5,295 nucleotides of DNA. Origin: an uncultured Pyrinomonas sp. (lineage in GTDB: Bacteria > Acidobacteriota > Blastocatellia > Pyrinomonadales > Pyrinomonadaceae). Below the pieces are notes generated by a model. That model did no database searches, had not been told where the DNA came from, and saw nothing but the letters and a program-made list of their open reading frames with translations. The stretch lies in contig CAKZOF010000661.1 in assembly GCA_937135995.1 (NCBI GenBank), forward strand, positions 1 through 5,295. Direction: 5' to 3'. The first letter of the stretch is position 1; every line of letters begins with the position of its first letter. Both the position numbers and the translations under genes were made by a program. Shown one piece after another: positions 1-5,295 of this stretch.

Positions 1-1662
1 CCCTTTGCCGCCCGCCTCCAATCGGCGGCCGTCCTCCAACTCGATGATGAGCCGATTCTCCACGCCGGTTACCGCGGCCAGCGGATGGCCCGCCGCCAGC
101 TCCAACGGACGTACGCCCGCCTCGACCCGTTCTCCGCACCGCACGGCGCGCGCCACCAGCCGCACCGCCCGGCCCACCGCGTGCGCCCGGCGCACGCGCT
201 CCGCCTCGACGCCATCGATGCCCTCGCGCGCGACTTCGCGTACGTCTAAGTCGACGCCGAACGCGAGCCGCACGAGGAGCGCGAGCTTGTGCGCCGCGTC
301 CGTGCCGTCCAAGTCCAACCGCGGGTCGGCCTCGGCATACCCAGCCGCTTGCGCGGCGCGCACCGCTTGCTCCCAATCAGCGCCGCGCGCCAACTGGTCC
401 AACACGAAATTGGTCGTCCCGTTGAGCACCGCTTCGAGCGCGTACACCGTGCCCAAACGGCGCGCGCGCTGCGCCATCTCGGTGGCCGGCACCGCGCCGC
501 CCACCGCCGCGCTGTAGCGCAGCTCGACGCCGTGCGCCGCAGCCACTTGCGCGAGCCTCGCCCCACGTTCGGCCAACAGCGCTTTGTTGGCCGTCACCAC
601 GTGCTTCCCGGCGCGCAACGCCCCCTCCACCAATGCCGCCGCCGGTTCCACCCCGCCGATCAACTCCACTACCACCTCGCCGTCGCCCTCCACCAGCGAC
701 CAAGCGTCTTCGGCAAACAACTCCGCAGGCACGCCAGCGGCCAGCGCCCGCTGGCGCGTGCGGGCGGCAACGCCCACCACCGCGAACCGTTCGCCAAGCG
801 CCGCCAGCCGCGCGTATACGCCGCCGCCCACCGTCCCGCAACCGAGCAACGCCACACGCAGCGGCCGTGTCCGCTCGTCGGCGGCGAGCGCGTCTGGTCC
901 GGCACCGATCTCCGTCCAACGCTCCGTGCACGGGGCCTTGATGGCGAAACTCATGCCATGCTCGGCGGCGAACCGCACCGCCTTCGGTTGCACCACTTCA
1001 CCGCCCACCGCCAGCGCCGTCCCCCAGTGCGCGCGCGCAAAACGCCGCGGCCGCTGGCCGCCGCCGCGCGCCGGATCCGCCGTGTAGAGGCCATCCACAT
1101 CTTTGAAGAGCACGCAGCGCGCCCGCAGGCGCTGGGCCAGAAACAGCGCCGTCAAGTCCGAACCGCCCCGTCCGAGCAGCGTCGGCGCCCCTTGTGCATC
1201 GCGCCCGATGAAACCGGGAAGCACCGCCACCGCGCCGCGTGCGTGCGCGCGCTCGATCGGCACGAGATCCACGCTCACCGGTTGCGCCTCCAGCCGCTCG
1301 CCCGCGGTGCGTAGCCCTACCTGCGCCGCATCGAAGACCTCGCACGGAACGCCAGCGCGATCGAGCGCCAACGCAAGCAGCGCCGTCGACGTCAGCTCAC
1401 CCGTCGCGAGCAACGTCGCCAGCGCCCGCGGCTCCGGATCGTCGGCAACGCGCGCCGCCTGCTCTAGCAACCGATCCGTCGTGTCGCCCAGCGCCGACAC
1501 CACCGCGACAACGCGTGCTCCGTTGCGCCACGCGCGGTAGATTTCATGCACCGCGCGTGGCAGGTCACGCTCGTCGCGCAGCACGGAACCGCCGAACTTC
1601 ATCACCACACATTCTTCCACAGCCGCTTCTTCCTCCCCACGCATCTCTTCGCTCGCCGACAT
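1..1662 (-). CDS. thrA: Bifunctional aspartokinase-homoserine dehydrogenase lacking linker ACT domains (C-terminus cut by window edge)
   Basis: Fusion of aspartate kinase (aspartate to aspartyl phosphate) and homoserine dehydrogenase (aspartate semialdehyde to homoserine, NAD(P)H), the first and third steps of the Met/Thr branch; cytoplasmic. 554 residues are visible with no stop. Kinase, about residues 18-243: KFGGS (22-26), VVSALGDTT (54-62), TGE (E89), GRGGSD (R165, D169) and FKDVDGLYTADP (186-197), the ATP- and aspartate-binding motifs. Dehydrogenase from about 268: GCGTVGGGV (274-282), TANK (K360), NGTTNFVL (414-421), then GYAEADP to K459, where D450, D455 and K459 match the catalytic Asp/Asp/Lys pattern. 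Only about 25 residues separate the domains, so the paired ACT domains of enteric ThrA/MetL are absent; one could still follow the dehydrogenase beyond the edge. S384 replaces the usual Glu of the YEAxVG-type motif. The ATG at 1660-1662 is chosen for AAGGA nine bases upstream; Met7 or Met21 are alternatives. It follows the PLP-enzyme gene by 17 nt, so it should be under the same riboswitch. The symbol is by architecture; metL is equally possible. Confidence 0.93.
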   Translation of the reverse strand, partial: MSASEEMRGEEEAAVEECVVMKFGGSVLRDERDLPRAVHEIYRAWRNGARVVAVVSALGDTTDRLLEQAARVADDPEPRALATLLATGELTSTALLALALDRAGVPCEVFDAAQVGLRTAGERLEAQPVSVDLVPIERAHARGAVAVLPGFIGRDAQGAPTLLGRGGSDLTALFLAQRLRARCVLFKDVDGLYTADPARGGGQRPRRFARAHWGTALAVGGEVVQPKAVRFAAEHGMSFAIKAPCTERWTEIGAGPDALAADERTRPLRVALLGCGTVGGGVYARLAALGERFAVVGVAARTRQRALAAGVPAELFAEDAWSLVEGDGEVVVELIGGVEPAAALVEGALRAGKHVVTANKALLAERGARLAQVAAAHGVELRYSAAVGGAVPATEMAQRARRLGTVYALEAVLNGTTNFVLDQLARGADWEQAVRAAQAAGYAEADPRLDLDGTDAAHKLALLVRLAFGVDLDVREVAREGIDGVEAERVRRAHAVGRAVRLVARAVRCGERVEAGVRPLELAAGHPLAAVTGVENRLIIELEDGRRLEAGGKG

Positions 1663-1671
1663 GGTTCGGCG

Positions 1672-1676
1672 TCCTT
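1672..1676 (-). promoter_or_regulatory. Ribosome binding site of the aspartokinase-homoserine dehydrogenase gene
   Basis: AAGGA on the minus strand, nine bases before the ATG at 1660-1662, in the 17-nt gap after the PLP-enzyme stop. It supports the first ATG rather than the internal Met codons at residues 7 and 21, and gives the kinase a short acidic N-terminal extension before KFGGS. Confidence 0.6.
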
Positions 1677-1679
1677 ATC

Positions 1680-2888
1680 TTACTTGCCGAGCGCCTGGTC
1701 CAAATCGGCGATGATGTCTTCGGGATCCTCCAACCCCACCGATAACCGGACCAGCCCATCGGTGATCCCCGCCGCCGCGCGCTGCGCGGGCGGCACCGAC
1801 CAGTGGGTCATCGACGCCGGATGCGTGATGATCGTCTCGGCCGCCCCAAGGTTCTCCGCTAGCGCACAGAGCCGCACTGCATTCATCAAGCGCGTTCCGG
1901 CTTCCACGCCGCCCTCGACCTCGAACGCGATGAGCGCACCGCCCGCCCGCTGCTGCCGTCGCGCCAGTTCGTGCTGCGGAAAAGAGTCGAGCCACGGGTA
2001 GAGCAACCGCACCACGCGCGGATGGTCCGCGAGAAAACGGGCTACGCGCAACGCGTTCTCCGAGTGGCGCGCCATGCGCATCGGCAACGTCTTGACGCCC
2101 TGCAGCGTCAACCATGCCGTAAACGGCGCTTGAATCGTCCCGGTCGCCGTGCGCGTGAACTCGAACCGCTCGTGCAGCTCGCGTTGCGTTGTGATCAGCG
2201 CGCCGCCCACGGTCGCGTTGTGCCCCTCGATGAACTTGGTCGTCGAGTGCAGCACCACGTCGGCCCCAAGCTCGAGCGGGCGTTGCAGCGCGGGCGTCAA
2301 CAGCGTGTTGTCCACCACCAGCCACGCGCCCGCGCGGTGCGCCAACTGTGCCGTCGCCGCAATGTCCGTCAACCGCAAGGTCGGATTGGCCGGCGTCTCG
2401 ATGAAGACCAAGCGCACCGGTGCCCGCTGCAACTCCGCCGCCAGCAAACCCTGGTCCGCCGTGTCGATGAAGACCGCCTCGACACCGAACCGACCGAGTA
2501 CCTGCTGCAACAGCCGCACCGTTCCGCCGTAGACCGCCTGCGAAACGACGACGCGATCGCCCGCCGCGAGCAGCGCCAAACAGAGCGCCGTGGTCGCCGC
2601 CAGCCCGGTCGCGTAGCACGTGGCAAACGCGCCCCCTTCGAGCGCCGCCAGCCGTCGCTCCAACGCGGCCACAGTGGGATTGCCGGCCCGGCTGTAGGTG
2701 AACCCTTTGTGCACACCGACGGCCTCTTGCACGAACGTCGTGGTCTGGTAGATGGGGGTCAAAAGCGCGCCGGTCGCTGGGTCTGGACCGGTGCCAGCGT
2801 GAAGCGCGAGCGTCTCAAGATGCGCCCATTCGGCGTCGAACGGCTCGCAACAGGCAGGTTGGTCGCTCTGTTCGGTCGTGTGTGCCAT
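1680..2888 (-). CDS. Cystathionine gamma-synthase-type PLP enzyme (Cys/Met metabolism family)
   Basis: Complete 402-residue fold-type I PLP enzyme of the trans-sulfuration family; length is normal. It probably joins an activated homoserine (O-acetyl- or O-succinylhomoserine) to cysteine or sulfide on the route to methionine, in the cytoplasm. Visible motifs: LALHAG (27-32), PIYQTTTF (45-52), YSRAGNPT (65-72, phosphate and substrate binding), the ATG loop (93-95), ETPANPT (164-170), VVDNT with D193 contacting the PLP ring, HSTTKF with K218 as the Schiff-base lysine, and RLSVGLED (381-388) with R381 for the substrate carboxylate. HPASMTHWSVP (356-366) resembles cystathionine gamma-synthases and lyases more than the HPATTTH form of sulfhydrylases, but the preceding NLGAAET is intermediate, so metB-, metC- or metZ-like specificity stays open. 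GGAGG lies four bases before the ATG. The SAM-II leader upstream and the homoserine-forming fusion downstream favour a biosynthetic role over degradation. Confidence 0.92.
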   Translation of the reverse strand: MAHTTEQSDQPACCEPFDAEWAHLETLALHAGTGPDPATGALLTPIYQTTTFVQEAVGVHKGFTYSRAGNPTVAALERRLAALEGGAFATCYATGLAATTALCLALLAAGDRVVVSQAVYGGTVRLLQQVLGRFGVEAVFIDTADQGLLAAELQRAPVRLVFIETPANPTLRLTDIAATAQLAHRAGAWLVVDNTLLTPALQRPLELGADVVLHSTTKFIEGHNATVGGALITTQRELHERFEFTRTATGTIQAPFTAWLTLQGVKTLPMRMARHSENALRVARFLADHPRVVRLLYPWLDSFPQHELARRQQRAGGALIAFEVEGGVEAGTRLMNAVRLCALAENLGAAETIITHPASMTHWSVPPAQRAAAGITDGLVRLSVGLEDPEDIIADLDQALGK

Positions 2889-2892
2889 GTCG

Positions 2893-2897
2893 CCTCC
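2893..2897 (-). promoter_or_regulatory. Ribosome binding site of the PLP-enzyme gene
   Basis: GGAGG on the minus strand, four bases before the ATG at 2886-2888; a strong Shine-Dalgarno match at slightly short spacing. It lies about 50 bases downstream of the terminator and T tract, so it does not overlap the aptamer. This favours transcriptional over direct translational control. Confidence 0.7.
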
Positions 2898-2944
2898 AGT
2901 GGCTTTGGTTACGGGCGTGGCGATTCTTCAGGCGGGAGCGCGCG

Positions 2945-2981
2945 AAAAACGAAAAACCCCGCGCCAAAGAGGCGCGGGGTT
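2945..2981 (-). terminator. Intrinsic terminator of the SAM-II leader
   Basis: Minus-strand hairpin with a perfect 11-bp stem AACCCCGCGCC / GGCGCGGGGTT (arms 2971-2981 and 2955-2965), loop TCTTT (2966-2970), followed by TTTTTCGTTTTT (2945-2956), whose first two T's are the end of the 3' arm. It sits inside the leader between the aptamer and the start codon, the position expected of a riboswitch expression platform. With no terminator right after ilvD, it may also end read-through ilv transcripts. Confidence 0.92.
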
Positions 2982-3018
2982 CTCCATCAAAGCTCGAGAA
3001 TCCGAGCGGCTCTTTAGC
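2963..3018 (-). promoter_or_regulatory. Candidate antiterminator of the SAM-II riboswitch
   Basis: The 3' strand of the aptamer, GCUAAAGAG (3010-3018), can pair with CUCUUUGGC (2963-2971), which is the terminator loop plus the adjoining ends of its arms: nine consecutive pairs including one G-U. A 5-bp hairpin, GCTCG/CGAGC (2992-3007), lies inside the enclosed segment. With SAM bound, GCUAAA is held in the pseudoknot and the terminator is free to form; without SAM it could block terminator nucleation. Pairing is seen in the sequence; the switching is inferred, and the terminator stem is more stable, so the effect would have to be kinetic. Confidence 0.5.
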
Positions 3019-3058
3019 AGTTTTTAACGTGGAGCAAGTCGCCCTAAATCGCCACGAT
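3008..3058 (-). promoter_or_regulatory. SAM-II (SAM-alpha) riboswitch aptamer
   Basis: Minus-strand RNA element that should bind S-adenosylmethionine. Seen: P1 stem CGUGG (3052-3056) with CCACG (3028-3032); a 19-nt loop beginning CGAUUUA and ending CUUGCU; then UUAAAAACU leading into GCUAAAGAG (3010-3018), the strand that returns to the loop to make the H-type pseudoknot. The AUUU, UUGC, UUAAA and GCUAAA blocks and their spacing match the SAM-II class as I know it; SAM-I family features are not present. It starts about 30 nt after the predicted transcription start and precedes a methionine-pathway gene, the standard target of this class. No covariance-model score could be computed here. Confidence 0.9.
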
Positions 3059-3093
3059 TCAGTTATCAAAAACAGGTCCGCACGCAACGTCGC

Positions 3094-3122
3094 GTTATCG
3101 CACAAAGCTGGTCCGTTGTCAA
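3094..3122 (-). promoter_or_regulatory. Sigma70-type promoter of the methionine/homoserine unit
   Basis: Minus-strand TTGACA (3117-3122), a 17-nt spacer, and GATAAC (3094-3099) preceded by TGC, giving an extended -10. The -35 is a perfect consensus match and begins six bases after the ilvD stop. The expected start is near 3087, about 30 nt before the aptamer, giving a leader of about 200 nt. This makes the unit separately transcribed from the ilv operon. Confidence 0.8.
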
Positions 3123-3128
3123 GCTGAG

Positions 3129-4870
3129 TCACCGACAACGCGCCTCTTCGTCCCTCAAGCCCTCGCCGCGCTCCGACCAACAGCGGTCGCTTGCGAAGCG
3201 ATCGGTCACGGCTCCACAGCTGCTCGACGCAACCAGGCGCGCGTACTTGGCGAGCACGCCGCGCGCGGCGCGCACCGGCGGCGGCGTCCAGCGCGCGCGC
3301 CGCCGCGCAAGCTCCTCGTCCGTCACTTCGAGCTGCAGCAGCCCACGCTCGGCATCCACCGTGACAAGATCGCCCTCTTCGACCAACGCGATCTCGCCGC
3401 CGACGGCCGCTTCGGGCGCGACGTGCCCGACCACCAATCCGTATGTGCCGCCCGAAAAGCGCCCGTCCGTAACGAGCGCGACGCTGTCGCCCAGCCCGGC
3501 CCCGATGATCGCTGCCGTCGGCGCAAGCATCTCGCGCATCCCCGGCCCACCGCGCGGCCCCTCGTAACGAATGATCACCACGTCGCCAGCGCGTATCCTG
3601 CCTGCAAGAACGGCCTGCAAGCACTCCTCTTCCGCGTCGAAGACGCGCGCTGGTCCAGTGAAACGCCGCTGCGTGATCCCCGAGACCTTGGCCACGGCCC
3701 CTTCGCGCGCCAAGTTCCCGCGCAAGATCGCCAGATGCCCGCTCGCGTAAACCGGATCCGTCCACGGGCGCACCACGTCTTGATCGCGGCGCGGCACGGC
3801 GGGCACGTCGGCCAACGCTTCGGCCACCGTCTGCCCCGTGATGGTCAACGCGTCGCCGTGCAGCACGCCCTGTTCGAGCAGCACGCGCATCACTTGCGGC
3901 ACGCCCCCGGCACGATGCAGATCGGTCGCTACGTACCGCCCCGACGGCTTCAAATCGCACAAAACGGGGACGCGCGCGCGCATGGCCGCGAAATCGTCAA
4001 GCGAAAGCGGCACCTCGGCCGCGTGCGCGATCGCCAGCAGATGCAACACGGCGTTGGTTGAACCGCCCGTCGCCATCACCACCGCAATGGCGTTCTCGAA
4101 CGCTTTGCGCGTCAGAATCTGTCGCGGCAACAGGCGGCGGCGCACCGCCGCGGCCAACACGCGCCCGGCACGCGCCGCATCTTCGGCCTTCTCCTCGTCT
4201 TCAGCCGCCATGGTCGACGAGCCTGGCAAACTCAACCCCATCGCTTCGATCGCTGCCGACATGGTGTTGGCCGTGTACATGCCGCCGCATGCGCCCGCGC
4301 CGGGGCAGGCGTGCCGTTCGATCTCGCGCAGTTCGCGCTCGTCGATGCGCCCGGCGCTGTGCTGGCCCACCGCCTCGAACGCGCTGACGATCGTCAATTC
4401 GCGCTCGCCGTAGCGCCCGGCCTTGATCGTGCCGCCGTAGACGAAGATCGCCGGGATGTTCAACCGCGCGATGGCGATCATCGCCCCGGGCATGTTCTTG
4501 TCGCACCCACCGATGGCGAGCAGGCCGTCGAACTGCTGCGCTTGGCAGACGGTCTCGATCGAGTCGGCGATCACCTCGCGCGAAACCAAGCTGTAGCGCA
4601 TCCCTTCGGTTCCCATCGCGATCCCGTCGCTGACGGTGATGGTGCCGAAAAGCTGCGGCATGGTCTGCGCTTCGCGCAACGCCGCCATGGCCCGCTCGGC
4701 CAACCGGTGCAGCCCGACGTTGCACGGCGTGATCGTGCTGTAGCAGCTAGCGACGCCGATGATCGGTTTATCGAAGTCGTCGTCGCCGAATCCCACGGCG
4801 CGCAACATGGCACGGTTCGGCGTTCGCTCGACGCCCTGTGTGATCACGCGGCTGCGCCAGTTGTCGCCCA

Positions 4871-4871
<1 letters not shown>
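3129..4871 (-). CDS. ilvD: Dihydroxy-acid dehydratase
   Basis: Complete 580-residue IlvD/Edd-family enzyme. It dehydrates 2,3-dihydroxy-isovalerate and 2,3-dihydroxy-3-methylvalerate to the keto acids that precede valine and isoleucine; cytoplasmic. Three cysteines fit a [2Fe-2S] cluster: C50 in TPCN, C123 in [10 protein letters not shown] and C195 in [13 protein letters not shown]82 (SDGI), D124 and K125 (the carbamylated lysine of the family) and E447 (PGMREM) fit the Mg site, and S473 in DGRFSGGT is the likely catalytic base. The usual family C-terminus, KYARLV then GAVTD, ends at residue 557; a tail of 23 charged residues follows, of unknown role. The ATG shares its A with the ilvC stop (TGATG), and GGAG lies five bases upstream, which fixes this start. 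KARI makes its substrate, so the pair acts in sequence. No hairpin terminator follows before the next promoter. Confidence 0.97.

Positions 4872-5295
<424 letters not shown>

Larger units (their letters stand above)
2916..3056 (-). repeat. Perfect 10-bp inverted repeat linking the aptamer P1 strand to the pre-RBS leader
   Basis: On the minus-strand transcript CGUGGCGAUU (3047-3056) is the 5' strand of riboswitch P1 plus the first five loop bases. Its exact reverse complement, AAUCGCCACG (2916-2925), lies 19 bases before the GGAGG site. The arms are about 120 nt apart. The complementarity is seen directly; that they pair in the RNA is inference, and 10 bp in a GC-rich leader could arise by chance. 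Confidence 0.5.

Noticed and set aside
289..1314. Long plus-strand open frame opposite the aspartokinase-homoserine dehydrogenase gene.
   Set aside because: Low-complexity Arg/Ala/Pro-rich translation with no family motifs; a typical antisense shadow of a GC-rich gene.
2928..2987. A 19-codon ORF on the minus strand (starting MENPAPLW) that runs through the terminator hairpin.
   Set aside because: It has only a weak ribosome binding site, no Met- or Cys-rich regulatory run, and its bases are explained by the terminator; a leader peptide is not needed for the riboswitch model.
1971..3017. Long plus-strand open frame opposite the PLP-enzyme gene and its leader.
   Set aside because: Arg-rich translation without recognisable domains, and it runs through the riboswitch and terminator; a shadow frame.
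3062..3069. A second GATAAC-like -10 on the minus strand between the promoter and the aptamer.
   Set aside because: No -35 element at 16-18 nt spacing, and a start from it would fall inside P1 and destroy the aptamer.
2889..3128. SAM-I (S-box) or SAM-IV riboswitch, or a T-box, as alternatives for the leader.
   Set aside because: No four-way-junction core, no K-turn-like segments and no T-box sequence; the compact P1, AUUU, UUGC and GCUAAA pattern fits SAM-II instead.
2815..3960. Long minus-strand open frame bridging ilvD and the PLP-enzyme gene in another frame.
   Set aside because: It overlaps the ilvD coding sequence, the promoter, the riboswitch and the terminator, and its Arg/Ala-rich product shows no family motifs.

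Overview
This is a GC-rich bacterial chromosomal window in which every supported gene and signal lies on the minus strand, so the biology reads from high coordinates to low. It holds two adjacent amino-acid biosynthesis units. The first is the end of a branched-chain amino-acid operon: the C-terminal part of ketol-acid reductoisomerase (ilvC, cut by the right edge) and a complete dihydroxy-acid dehydratase (ilvD), joined by a one-base stop/start overlap. The second is a methionine/homoserine unit: a promoter six bases after the ilvD stop, a leader of about 200 nt, a complete Cys/Met-metabolism PLP enzyme of the cystathionine gamma-synthase type, and, 17 nt later, an aspartokinase-homoserine dehydrogenase fusion cut by the left edge.

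The leader between ilvD and the PLP-enzyme gene is the most informative non-coding stretch. It contains a sigma70-type promoter (TTGACA, 17-nt spacer, GATAAC), a SAM-II (SAM-alpha) riboswitch aptamer recognisable by its P1 stem and conserved loop and 3' strand, a small hairpin, and a strong intrinsic terminator (11-bp stem, 5-nt loop, T-rich tail). The 3' strand of the aptamer (GCUAAAGAG) can pair over nine positions with the terminator loop and the start of its 3' arm (CUCUUUGGC). This gives a concrete model of SAM-controlled transcription attenuation. A perfect 10-bp inverted repeat also links the P1 5' strand of the aptamer to the leader just upstream of the ribosome binding site.

Taken together, SAM, the end product, would switch off both the sulfur-incorporating enzyme and the aspartate-to-homoserine enzyme. 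The fusion shows no ACT regulatory domains between its kinase and dehydrogenase parts: only about 25 residues separate them, where enteric ThrA has roughly 200. RNA-level control may therefore carry feedback that is usually allosteric, unless an ACT domain lies at the unseen C-terminus. ilvD has no terminator of its own, so the riboswitch terminator may also end the ilv transcript.

The organism cannot be named from this window. SAM-II aptamers are best known from Alphaproteobacteria and some other Gram-negative groups including Bacteroidota. The consensus-like TTGACA promoter argues against the usual Bacteroidota promoter type. There are no mobile elements, tRNA or rRNA genes, or CRISPR arrays. 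The window is mostly ordinary metabolism; its interest is in the leader RNA and the ACT-less fusion.
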